A stretch of DNA of 64,000 nt, taken from contig CAJOIC010000004.1 in NCBI GenBank assembly GCA_905234625.1, positions 1 through 64,000 on the forward strand, read 5' to 3'. Of this stretch, positions 41,241 through 48,390 are shown piece by piece. The position numbers and the translations under genes were made by a program. Below the pieces are notes generated by a model, which had not been told where the DNA came from, searched no databases, and saw nothing but the letters and a program-made list of their open reading frames with translations. This stretch comes from an uncultured Oscillospiraceae bacterium (lineage in GTDB: Bacteria; Bacillota; Clostridia; Oscillospirales; Oscillospiraceae). Each line of letters starts with the position of its first letter. The first letter of the stretch is position 1.

Positions 41241-42647
41241 TCAGCCGCACATGGCGGCGATGACGTCCGCAAAGATCTTTGCGGCGGTAAAAAGGTCCTC
41301 CACGGGGAAGCGCTCGTTGGCGCCGTGCATCCGCACGTCCACCCCGGGCATGCCGTAGCCGAAGGCCACGCCGCCGGGGACGTCGTGGACGTAGGTCCCG
41401 CCGCCCATGGAGTAGCATTCGCCCTTTTTCCCGGTGTAGGTCTCATAGCTCTGCAGGAGGGTCCGTATGAACTCTCCCTCCGCCGGAGTGTAGTGGGGGG
41501 CGATCATCATGCCCGCCGTCTCAAAGCCGAGCGCGCCCATGGCCCGGTCCGCCACATCCTTGCAGTTTTCATTATCGGCGCAGAGCGGCACACGGCAGTC
41601 GCACACGCCCTCCAGGCCGGTCTCCGTGAAGGCGATCATGGTGAAGGAGCAGGTGAGGGGGCCGGTGGGGGCGTCCTCCTGGGCGATGCCCAGGGCCTTG
41701 CCGAGAAAGTCCCCGTGGGGCAGGAGGGAGTCGAGCTCCCGAAGGGCGCGGGTGGAGGGGCCGTCGGCCAGAGGAAGCTCCGTCAGCACCCGGATGAGGA
41801 CGGTGTTGGCGTTGACGCCCCGGTCCGGGTGGGCGGCGTGGCAGCCCTCTCCCACGACGGTGAGACGCGCGCCCTCCGGGGTCTCCTCCACCCGGCAGGA
41901 GGCGCCCAGCTCCGCGCACAGAGGCGCGGCCCCCGCCATGAGGTGCATGGGCTCCATACCGGCGATCACGGCGCTGCTCTCCGTGGGGATGGCGTTGATC
42001 TGCACGCCGCCGCTGAGGGAGACCACCCGGGGCAGGGCGCTCTCCTTCTCCCAGCTCTTGCGGAAGCGCAGGCGGTACATGCCCTTTTCCGCGTTGCAGA
42101 CGGGAAATTCCGAGTCGGGGGTGAAGGTGTTGGGAGCGGGGGCGTTGTGCTTGTAGTAGTACGCCACGTCGCTGGAGCCGCACTCCTCGTCCGTACCGAG
42201 GATGAGGCGCATGCCGCGCGCCTGCGGAAGGCCCAGCTCCTTCACGCAGCGCATGGCGTACAGCGCCGCTACGGCGCCGCCCTTGTCGTCCGCCACGCCC
42301 CGTCCGTAGATATAGCCGTCGTCCTTGATGACGGGCTCGTAGGGGTCGGAGTCCCAGCCGGTGTTCTCGTCCACCACGTCCAGGTGGGCCAGGATGTCCA
42401 GGACCCGGTCATCGGCTGCGCCGAAGTCGGCGGTCATGACCCGCCAGTCATGGTTCTGCACGGAAAAGCCGTACCCCGCGCACATCTCCATGGCCTTTGC
42501 CAGGGCCCTGGCGGGGCCGGGGCCGTAGGGGGCGTTTTCCTCCGGCTCGCCGGTGACGCTGCGGATGCGGCAGAGGGTTTTCAGGTCCTCGATGAATTCG
42601 TCCCGGTGGGCGTCCACCCAGGCTTCGATCTGCTGTTTTCTATCCAT
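41241..42647 (-). CDS. pepV: Dipeptidase PepV (M20 family)
   Basis: 468-aa zinc dipeptidase acting on unspecific dipeptides in the cytoplasm. Metal and catalytic blocks are visible: AHLDVVDENTGWDSDPY (His and Asp, about residue 88), GRGVADDKGG (about 117) and GTDEECGSSD (about 151), then SMGGGTYVHDVPGGVAFG near the end. It starts 6 bp after the aminotransferase stop, and its ribosome binding site AAGGAGTGA overlaps that stop, so the two are coupled. Length fits the family. Confidence 0.94.
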   Translation of the reverse strand: MDRKQQIEAWVDAHRDEFIEDLKTLCRIRSVTGEPEENAPYGPGPARALAKAMEMCAGYGFSVQNHDWRVMTADFGAADDRVLDILAHLDVVDENTGWDSDPYEPVIKDDGYIYGRGVADDKGGAVAALYAMRCVKELGLPQARGMRLILGTDEECGSSDVAYYYKHNAPAPNTFTPDSEFPVCNAEKGMYRLRFRKSWEKESALPRVVSLSGGVQINAIPTESSAVIAGMEPMHLMAGAAPLCAELGASCRVEETPEGARLTVVGEGCHAAHPDRGVNANTVLIRVLTELPLADGPSTRALRELDSLLPHGDFLGKALGIAQEDAPTGPLTCSFTMIAFTETGLEGVCDCRVPLCADNENCKDVADRAMGALGFETAGMMIAPHYTPAEGEFIRTLLQSYETYTGKKGECYSMGGGTYVHDVPGGVAFGYGMPGVDVRMHGANERFPVEDLFTAAKIFADVIAAMCG

Positions 42648-42653
42648 GATGAA

Positions 42654-43829
42654 TCACTCCTTGTCTTGATCCAGAATACCGCTGTTTTCGATGGCGCTGA
42701 TGGCCTGCCGCAGCTTTTCCGGCGGGAGCACCAGGGCGAACCGGACATAGCCCTCCCCCGCGGGACCGAAGCTCGCGCCGGGAGTGCAGATGACCCCGGC
42801 CCGGTCGATGAGGTCCAGGCAGAAGTCCATGGAGCTTTCGTACCGCGCCGGGATGGGGGCCCAGACGAACATGCTGCCATGACTGTCCGGCACGTCCCAG
42901 CCGATGGCCCGCAGACCGCCGCAGAGGGCGTCCCGCCGCGCCTGATAGTCGGCGCATTGGGCCCTGACCATGTCCCGGGGCCCGGTGAGGGCGGCGATGG
43001 CGGCATACTGCATGGGCAGGAACATGCCGAAATCGATCTGGCTGCGGAGCTTGCGGAAGGCTCCCACCACGTCCGGACGTCCGATGAGGAAGCTGATGCG
43101 GGCGCCGGTGAGGTCGAAGCTCTTGGAGAGGCTGAAAAACTCCGCGCCAACCTCCGCCGCGCCGGGATAGCTCAGGAAGCTGCCGCCGTAAGCGCCGTCG
43201 AAGATGATGTCGCTGTAAGCGTTGTCATGCAGGATGACGATATCGTATTTCTTCCCGAACGCCACGATCTCGCGGTACAGCCCGTCATTTCCGACGCTGC
43301 CGGTGGGGTTGGAGGGCAGGGACACGATCATGTATTTGGCCTTCCGGGCCACCTCCTCCGGGATGGCGCGCAGGTCCGGCAGGAAGCCGTTTTCCTTCTC
43401 CATGGGGTAGTAATACGGCTCCGCGCCCGCCATCTTCGCGCCTGCGATGAACACGGGGTAGCACGGCGTGGGGAGCAGGACGGCGTCCCCCTCGTCGCAG
43501 AGGGCGAGGCCGATGTGGCCCATGCCCTCCTGGCTGCCGTAGCAGGAGCAGACCATGTCCGGCGCGATCGTCACGCCGAAGCGGTCCTGATAGTAGGCGC
43601 AGACGGCGTCCAGCAGCTCCGGCAGGTCCCGCAGGGCGTATTTCCAGTTGTCCGGGTCCTGCGCCGCCTCCGTCAGAGCGCGCACGATGTGGGGCGCGGG
43701 CTTGAAGTCAGGCGTGCCTACGCTCAGGTTGTATATGGTGCGGCCCTCTTTTTCCAGCTCCAGCTTCCGCCGGTTCAGAGCGCCGAAGATCTCGTCGCCG
43801 AAGCGATCCATTCTCTTGCTCAGTTGCAT
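42654..43829 (-). CDS. Class I/II PLP-dependent aminotransferase (LL-DAP aminotransferase-like)
   Basis: 391-aa aminotransferase. The PLP lysine is in SLSKSFDLTGARIS (about residue 237), with the cofactor-binding YGSQEGMGH near 112 and NAYSDIIFDG near 205. The substrate Arg is probably in the YVRFALVLP block. I start at ATG 43829; GGAGG is 5 bases upstream. The track ORF (44018) runs through the promoter and the neighbouring gene. It pairs with pepV, which suggests use of amino acids from peptides. The amino acid specificity is open. Confidence 0.9.
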   Translation of the reverse strand: MQLSKRMDRFGDEIFGALNRRKLELEKEGRTIYNLSVGTPDFKPAPHIVRALTEAAQDPDNWKYALRDLPELLDAVCAYYQDRFGVTIAPDMVCSCYGSQEGMGHIGLALCDEGDAVLLPTPCYPVFIAGAKMAGAEPYYYPMEKENGFLPDLRAIPEEVARKAKYMIVSLPSNPTGSVGNDGLYREIVAFGKKYDIVILHDNAYSDIIFDGAYGGSFLSYPGAAEVGAEFFSLSKSFDLTGARISFLIGRPDVVGAFRKLRSQIDFGMFLPMQYAAIAALTGPRDMVRAQCADYQARRDALCGGLRAIGWDVPDSHGSMFVWAPIPARYESSMDFCLDLIDRAGVICTPGASFGPAGEGYVRFALVLPPEKLRQAISAIENSGILDQDKE

Positions 43830-43833
43830 AAAA

Positions 43834-43876
43834 GCCTCCGGGGTACGATGTGTCCTGCACATTATACCCCGGAGGC
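43834..43876 (-). promoter_or_regulatory. Hairpin that can sequester the aminotransferase ribosome binding site
   Basis: On the minus strand GCCTCCGGGGTA (43865-43876) and its perfect complement TACCCCGGAGGC (43834-43845) flank a 19-base loop. The GGAGG of the aminotransferase lies in the second arm, followed by TTTT, so the element could terminate read-through RNA or hide the binding site. Confidence 0.7.
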
Positions 43877-43889
43877 CGCGTTTTCGCAA
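43861..43889 (-). promoter_or_regulatory. Promoter of the aminotransferase-pepV operon
   Basis: TTGCGA (43884-43889), 17 bp, TATAAT (43861-43866) on the minus strand. The -10 box begins inside the first arm of the hairpin, so RNA from this promoter lacks that arm. Confidence 0.75.
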
Positions 43890-43905
43890 GGGCGATCGGC
43901 GGCGT

Positions 43906-44610
43906 TCATCCGCCGATATACACGCCCAGAAGGTCCCCTTTGGCTGCGAGGCCGTAGCCCTCATAGCGGCTGTCATAGGAATCGGCGTGATTATCTCCCA
44001 GAACGAAATACTCCTCATCGCCCAGGGTCACGGGATAATCCCGGTCGCCGGGATCGAGAACGCCTGCCGGGAAAAGATCGCTTGCCTCGCCGTTCACATA
44101 CAGGGTGCCGTCCCGCAGGTCCACCGTGTCCCCGGGGAGGGCGGCCACCCGGACGATGTCCTCGAAGGTGTGGAGCGCGCCGTCCGAGCCCCAGCGGAGG
44201 GACACGCACACGATGTCCCCTCGGTCCGGTTCGGCAAAGCGGGAGAAGACGCAGAGCTCTCCGTCTGAAATGTTGGGTTCCATGGAACGGCTCACCATCC
44301 GCTCCACGGAGAAGAAGCAAAAGAAAACGCCTATGAGCAGAGCGATGCCGAGGAAGATGCCTCCGGCGATGCCGAGGCCCTTGCGGAAGGACTGCTTCCG
44401 TGCTTTGGTCCACGCTTTTTTCACGGCCTTCAGCCCGCCGTCCGCATCCGGGACCGGGACGGAGACGGCCTCGTCCATGCGGGCAAGTTCCTTTTTGCAG
44501 GCCGGACAGCCCGCGAGGTGTTCCTCCACGGCGGCAGCGCTGTCCGCGCTGCATACGCCGTCGTGGTACAGCGGCATCAGGTCCCGGATCATGTCACATG
44601 TCAGATTCAT
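43906..44610 (-). CDS. Anti-sigma zinc-finger fused to a signal peptidase I-like domain lacking the catalytic lysine
   Basis: 234 aa. Residues 1-45 form an anti-sigma HC2 zinc finger (HLAGCPACKKEL). After a basic linker and one membrane helix (GIAGGIFLGIALLIGVFFCFF, about 80-100) comes a signal peptidase I domain with the Ser box SMEPN, ALPGDTVDL and GDNHADSYDSR. In the motif that normally reads (I/V)KR(V/I)..LPGD the lysine is replaced by valine (DIVRVAALPGD). It may therefore be an inactive peptidase that senses or regulates instead of cutting. The gene overlaps the sigma factor by 17 bases. Confidence 0.88.
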   Translation of the reverse strand: MNLTCDMIRDLMPLYHDGVCSADSAAAVEEHLAGCPACKKELARMDEAVSVPVPDADGGLKAVKKAWTKARKQSFRKGLGIAGGIFLGIALLIGVFFCFFSVERMVSRSMEPNISDGELCVFSRFAEPDRGDIVCVSLRWGSDGALHTFEDIVRVAALPGDTVDLRDGTLYVNGEASDLFPAGVLDPGDRDYPVTLGDEEYFVLGDNHADSYDSRYEGYGLAAKGDLLGVYIGG

Positions 44611-45085
44611 CCATTTGCCTCCTCAGCTCGTTTTTTGCCCGGTAGAAGATGAGCCGCGCCCAGCTGTCGGATTTTCCGAACAGCTCACCGATGCGCCCGA
44701 AGGGAAGCTCACCGAACACACGCAGGGTGAAGACCTCCTTATATGGCTCACGCAGCTCATGGAGCAGTCGGTGCAGCCGTTGGGCGTCGCTACCGGTGAG
44801 AAGCGCCTCCTCCGGGCCGGGCGCGGGATCGGCGGTGTCGGGAACGGTCTCGCCGTCGGCGCGATGGCGCCGCTTCCGCAGGAGGGAAAAATAGGCGTTT
44901 TTCGCGATCCTGCATAGCCATGCGTACGCGCTGCAGCCGCCTCGGAAGCCGTCGAGGCCCTCCATGGCCCGGAAGAAGGTCTCCTGGGTGATCTCCTCCG
45001 CCAGGGCCGCGTCCCGGCACAGGGAGAGGGCGTAGCGATAAACGGGGTCGAAGTATCCCCGGTAGATATCCTCCAAGTCCTCCAT
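44594..45085 (-). CDS. ECF-family RNA polymerase sigma factor
   Basis: 163 aa. Region 2 (LAEEITQETFFRAMEGLDGFRG ... YAWLCRIAKNAYFSLLRKRR) and region 4 (YKEVFTLRVFGELPFGRIGELFGKSDSWARLIFYRAK) are clear. It should direct transcription when released by the zinc-finger partner encoded just downstream. The upstream region has a typical ECF promoter, pointing to autoregulation. AAGGAGGTGAGCCC stands before the ATG. Confidence 0.93.
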   Translation of the reverse strand: MEDLEDIYRGYFDPVYRYALSLCRDAALAEEITQETFFRAMEGLDGFRGGCSAYAWLCRIAKNAYFSLLRKRRHRADGETVPDTADPAPGPEEALLTGSDAQRLHRLLHELREPYKEVFTLRVFGELPFGRIGELFGKSDSWARLIFYRAKNELRRQMDESDM

Positions 45086-45119
45086 GGGCTCACCTCCTTC
45101 GCCGGGTCCTCATCCGTAA

Positions 45120-45145
45120 GACGCGGGAACAGGCAAAACGTTTCA
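45120..45145 (-). promoter_or_regulatory. ECF-type promoter of the sigma/anti-sigma pair
   Basis: On the minus strand TGAAAC (45140-45145), 16 bp, CGTC (45120-45123), as known for SigW-like ECF factors. The -35 abuts the T-run of the upstream terminator. Confidence 0.72.
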
Positions 45146-45173
45146 AAAAAGCGGCGGATAATCTCCCGCCGCT
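45144..45173 (-). terminator. Terminator after the DUF4173 gene
   Basis: AGCGGCGG and CCGCCGCT around 8 bases, followed on the minus strand by TTTTTT. Confidence 0.85.
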
Positions 45174-45178
45174 GTGTC

Positions 45179-46669
45179 TTATCCCTCGTTCCGGCAGCTG
45201 AGCTTCCGAGAGGACCAGTGCTCTCGGCTTTCCTCCGCGTCCCGTTCCAGCGCGGTCAGCGCACGGCGGATCTCGTCGTCGTACCCGTCGCTGCCGTCCC
45301 GCAGACGCATGAGAGCGGGAGCGGCGTCGGCAGAGAGCTCCTGCAGATAAGTTATGTCAACCTCATGCAGCCGTCCGTCCAGGTAGGCGTCCACATTGTA
45401 GTCCGCTACCCGCCCGGCGGGGTTTGCCAGGCAGAACAGGCACCAAGTCCCCAGGGCGAAGCCGAAGAAGACGCGCCAGAACCGGAAGTCCGGGCGGAGG
45501 AGCTTCCAGCCTGCCGCCAGCAGGCCCGCTGCGATCACCAGCATCCCCCACAGGGTCATGAGCCGCAGGACGGAGAGACCGTATGCCCCGATATACAGCT
45601 GCATCCGCCGCAGGGCGGAGGCCAGGATAACGGCGGTGAGCAGGAGCATGAGCCCGTCGGCAAGGCGCAGGGGCAGACCGCCCTTTGCGGCGAAGCGCTG
45701 CTTGTCCGAACCCAGCAGGCAGAGGACGAGGTTGATGCACGCCACGGCGACCAGCTGGAAAAAGCCCGTCCGGGCGTAGGCCGCCCAGCCGCCCGCCATG
45801 GCCGCGGCGGCGGCCCCGCCGAAGAGGTATCTCACCTGGATGACGCAAAAGATTATGTAAACTATGTCCAGCGCCGCGGCGGGTACCAGGAAGGGAATGG
45901 CCCTGCGCGGGCCGGGGGCGGTCTTTTCCCGGACCTCCGGAGCGGGCTCCCGCAGAAAGCACAGGCCGGAGGCGAAAAGCAGCGCCAGGACTATGGTGCG
46001 GATGACCCGCCACAGGGCAGACTCCCAGGACAGCGCCCGCAGCCGCGCGGCGATCCCGGTAAAGAAGCTGCCGAAGACCATGTCCGCCGAGGCCAGCAGC
46101 GCCAGCACCACCGCCAGCAGCGCCAGGGTCACAGCCCCGGTCAGCAGCACCCGGCCGACGGCGCCTTTGCCGTCCTTTTTGAGATGCTTCAGCAGCTGGA
46201 AAGGGCGGTCGATGCGGGTAAACAGCGCGAGCACCGACAGCCGCACCGCCTCCGGCACGGCCCGAAGCTCGAAGGCGGAAAAGCGGCTCTGTCCCGAGAG
46301 GGAGAAGGTGGCCATGGCCGCCAGCAGCAGGATGACGAAGCAGTTGAGGACGGTGAACCCCGGATGGGCGTACAGGGCGCAGCACAGCGCCAGGATAAGG
46401 GACGCCGCCGCCTGCAGAAGCCCGTCCGCCGTGGGCCGCTTCCCCAGCATGAGGAATACGGCGGCAAAATACGCCCCCACGAACACCGGGACCCCGAGAC
46501 CGGGACCATAGCCGGAGAAGATCCTCTCCGCCGCGAATACCTGCCAGTACACCAGGCTCAGGATCAGGGCCGGGAGCGGCGCCATGAGGTCCTGCCAGAC
46601 GGGCGGCGTTTCGGGGAGGAGGGCCTCCCTCGCCGCAGGGACGGAGTAGACAGGCCTTTTCTCATCCAT
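45179..46669 (-). CDS. DUF4173-type integral membrane protein
   Basis: 496 aa with about 12 hydrophobic segments and a cytosolic C-terminal tail (EIRRALTALERDAEESREHW). Features match the DUF4173/DUF4153-like family, including RIDRPFQLLKHLKKDG and the NVDAYLDGRLHEVDITYLQEL segment near the end. I start at ATG 46669, which overlaps the preceding regulator by 8 bases (ATGGATGA); the track starts further upstream. Function unknown; association with a small XRE regulator is common in Firmicutes. Confidence 0.82.
   Translation of the reverse strand: MDEKRPVYSVPAAREALLPETPPVWQDLMAPLPALILSLVYWQVFAAERIFSGYGPGLGVPVFVGAYFAAVFLMLGKRPTADGLLQAAASLILALCCALYAHPGFTVLNCFVILLLAAMATFSLSGQSRFSAFELRAVPEAVRLSVLALFTRIDRPFQLLKHLKKDGKGAVGRVLLTGAVTLALLAVVLALLASADMVFGSFFTGIAARLRALSWESALWRVIRTIVLALLFASGLCFLREPAPEVREKTAPGPRRAIPFLVPAAALDIVYIIFCVIQVRYLFGGAAAAAMAGGWAAYARTGFFQLVAVACINLVLCLLGSDKQRFAAKGGLPLRLADGLMLLLTAVILASALRRMQLYIGAYGLSVLRLMTLWGMLVIAAGLLAAGWKLLRPDFRFWRVFFGFALGTWCLFCLANPAGRVADYNVDAYLDGRLHEVDITYLQELSADAAPALMRLRDGSDGYDDEIRRALTALERDAEESREHWSSRKLSCRNEG
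45853..45863 (-). repeat. AGTTTACATAA motif, copy 5 (inside the DUF4173 gene)
   Basis: Coding strand: ATA GTT TAC ATA ATC (Ile-Val-Tyr-Ile-Ile); two ATA codons in a row of five are unusual for this genome. Confidence 0.6.
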
Positions 46670-46877
46670 GGCGGTCTTCCTCCTCAAATTCCAGGATATC
46701 CCCCGGCTGGCATTCCAGGGCGCGGCAGATGGCGTCCAGGGTGGAGAAGCGGACAGCCTTGGCCTTGCCGGTCTTCAGGACGGACAGGTTCGCCATGGTG
46801 AGGCCCACCGTCTCCGACAGCTGGGTCAGGCTCATGCGGCGCTTGGCCAGCATCACGTCAAGATTCACTCGGATCAT
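46662..46877 (-). CDS. Small XRE-type regulator (YozG-like)
   Basis: 71 aa, almost entirely a helix-turn-helix (MSLTQLSETVGLTMANLSVLK) with the C-terminal DAICRALECQPGDILEF block typical of YozG/HTH_26 proteins. It lies between the DUF2975 and DUF4173 genes and probably controls their operon through the TTTCGATAA-like sites upstream (47429-47466). The stop overlaps the next start. Confidence 0.9.
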   Translation of the reverse strand: MIRVNLDVMLAKRRMSLTQLSETVGLTMANLSVLKTGKAKAVRFSTLDAICRALECQPGDILEFEEEDRHG

Positions 46878-46886
46878 GACGACACC

Positions 46887-47366
46887 TCATATGGTCAGGT
46901 CGTTCTCCGCCTTGAGGGCGGCGGCCTTCCACGTCAGATGGCTCAGCGCGGCGGAGGCGGCGAACATGCCTAGGCCGACGACGGCGATGAGGAGCATCAG
47001 CAGGAAGATCCCCGGGTGCAGCGCGTTGCACAGCAGCAGGAACACCCCGCTCGCGACGCACAACACCGTGTCCCCCAGCGCCAGCAGGCTGATCCAGCGC
47101 AGACGGCGGGCGTTCTCCTCGCAGAAGCTGTTGTCCCGGCCGATCTCCGTGAAGATCCGCCAGGCGTGCCACAGCGCCAGGACCACCGGCGCCATGCCGA
47201 TCCAGAACAGGATAAGGCAGGGTCGGGCGAGATGAGAGAATTCGGGGAGATCCGTCGCCGCGTCCATGGCCAGCTTCGGCATGACGGCAAAGGCCAGCAG
47301 TCCGCAGGTGATCCAGCCGATCACCACCACCGCCCGCAGCCAGAGGGAGAGCTCTTTTTGATGCAT
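46887..47366 (-). CDS. DUF2975-family membrane protein
   Basis: 159 aa with four membrane helices (VVVIGWITCGLLAFAVM, CLILFWIGMAPVVLALW, LLALGDTVLCVASGVFLLL, IFLLMLLIAVVGLGMFAA). The NSFCEENARRLRWIS segment after helix 2 is characteristic of DUF2975, which is almost always paired with a YozG-type regulator as here. Start at ATG 47366 with GAGGTG ahead; the track start is upstream. Function unknown. Confidence 0.88.
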   Translation of the reverse strand: MHQKELSLWLRAVVVIGWITCGLLAFAVMPKLAMDAATDLPEFSHLARPCLILFWIGMAPVVLALWHAWRIFTEIGRDNSFCEENARRLRWISLLALGDTVLCVASGVFLLLCNALHPGIFLLMLLIAVVGLGMFAASAALSHLTWKAAALKAENDLTI

Positions 47367-47380
47367 GGATGACACCTCGT

Positions 47381-47402
47381 TTCCTTGGTTTCCTTGGTTT
47401 GG
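47381..47402 (-). repeat. Tandem 9-bp repeat in the leader of the DUF2975 operon
   Basis: Minus strand AACCAAGGA AACCAAGGA followed by AACGAGGTG. Each unit carries an AAGGA that resembles a ribosome binding site, with the true one in the third position. Confidence 0.6.
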
Positions 47403-47413
47403 TTTGTGTGGCC

Positions 47414-47466
47414 ATCCTAACATAAATATTATCGAAAGTCAAGAAAAATTTATCGAAAATCGATAT
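47414..47466 (-). promoter_or_regulatory. Promoter and likely operators of the DUF2975-XRE-DUF4173 operon
   Basis: Minus strand TTGACT (47437-47442), 17 bp, TAGGAT (47414-47419). TTTCGATAA occurs in the spacer and again at about 47450-47458, where it is part of the palindrome TATCGATTTTCGATA (47451-47465). These sites suit autoregulation by the XRE protein. Confidence 0.65.
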
Positions 47467-47526
47467 CGTGAAAGATATGGAAACGCCCCGGACGCTTTGG
47501 CCCGGGGCATGGGATAGGCCTGGATA

Positions 47527-48210
47527 TCAGTCCTTTTCCAGGTAGCCGTAGCACCAGGCTGCCAGGGCGCCGCCCACCAGGGGCCCGAGGATGAACACCC
47601 ACAGGGAGCGCAGGGCGTCGCCGCCGGCGAAGAGGGCGGGACCGATGCTGCGGGCGGGATTCACGGAGGTGCCGGTGAGGCCGATGCCCAGGATGTGGAC
47701 GAGGGCCAGGGTCAGGCCGATGACGATGCCGGCCACGGCGGAATTATCGGTCTTGGAGGTGACGCCGATGATGGCCAGGACGAAGATGAAGGTCAGTACG
47801 ATCTCCACGATGAGGCCCGCCAGGGCATTGCCGCCCACGCCGGCCAGGCCGTTCGAGCCGAGGCCGCCGGTCATGTCCTCCACGCCGCCGAGTCCGAAGA
47901 TGAGCTTCAGGATCAGCGCGCCGAGGATGGCGCCGATGATCTGGGAGACGACGTAGCCGATGAAATCCCTGCCGGTGAGCTGCTTGCGGATCAGCATGGC
48001 CAGGGACACGGCGGGATTGATGTGGCAGCCGGAGATATTGCCGATGCTGTATGCCATGGCGACGATGACGAGGCCAAAGGCCAGGGCGGTCAGGACATAG
48101 CCGCCGCCGCTGGCGGCGTCGCAGCCCACCAGCATGGCGGTGCCGCAGCCGAGGACCACCAGTACAAGGGTGCCGATACACTCGGCGATGTACTTTTTCA
48201 GGTTATTCAT
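47527..48210 (-). CDS. Aquaporin (MIP family)
   Basis: 227-aa channel with six membrane helices and both NPA loops, GCHINPAVSLAM (about residue 62) and TSVNPARSIGPAL (about 183). It begins MNNLKKYIAECIGT, as AqpZ-like water channels do. The short loops favour water over glycerol, but the filter residues were not mapped with certainty. Start at ATG 48210 behind AAGGAGGAAGAGC. It is a single-gene unit with its own promoter. Confidence 0.93.
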   Translation of the reverse strand: MNNLKKYIAECIGTLVLVVLGCGTAMLVGCDAASGGGYVLTALAFGLVIVAMAYSIGNISGCHINPAVSLAMLIRKQLTGRDFIGYVVSQIIGAILGALILKLIFGLGGVEDMTGGLGSNGLAGVGGNALAGLIVEIVLTFIFVLAIIGVTSKTDNSAVAGIVIGLTLALVHILGIGLTGTSVNPARSIGPALFAGGDALRSLWVFILGPLVGGALAAWCYGYLEKD

Positions 48211-48238
48211 GCTCTTCCTCCTTGATGAATATGTGGGT

Positions 48239-48249
48239 ATGGTAACCAT
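48239..48249. promoter_or_regulatory. Palindrome ATGGTAACCAT downstream of the aquaporin promoter
   Basis: An 11-bp perfect palindrome a few bases past the expected transcription start, possibly an operator. Confidence 0.45.
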
Positions 48250-48252
48250 GCT

Positions 48253-48263
48253 TTATGTAAACT
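48253..48263 (-). repeat. AGTTTACATAA motif, copy 6 (aquaporin promoter)
   Basis: It overlaps the end of the aquaporin -10 box (TATAGT) and runs into the start-site region. Confidence 0.6.
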
Positions 48264-48289
48264 ATACCATATCGCGCAAAGTATGACAA
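48261..48289 (-). promoter_or_regulatory. Promoter of the aquaporin gene
   Basis: Minus strand TTGTCA (48284-48289), 17 bp, TATAGT (48261-48266). Confidence 0.7.
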
Positions 48290-48327
48290 TCCCCGGGGCG
48301 GGATTTTTTCCGATGCTCCGCCGGGAC

Positions 48328-48356
48328 TTGCAAAATCCGGCGGGGGCTCCTATAAT
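48328..48356 (+). promoter_or_regulatory. Promoter of the carbamate kinase gene
   Basis: TTGCAA (48328-48333), 17 bp, TATAAT (48351-48356). Confidence 0.75.
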
Positions 48357-48390
48357 CAAGAGGATCTTTGGAAGAAAAGAGGGAGTCAGC

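Noticed and set aside
38709-44336. A 1875-aa ORF on the plus strand
   Set aside because: It runs antisense to the secreted protein, pepV, the aminotransferase and the anti-sigma gene. Its translation is rich in Gly, Arg, Val and His with no domain; it is a GC-bias shadow.
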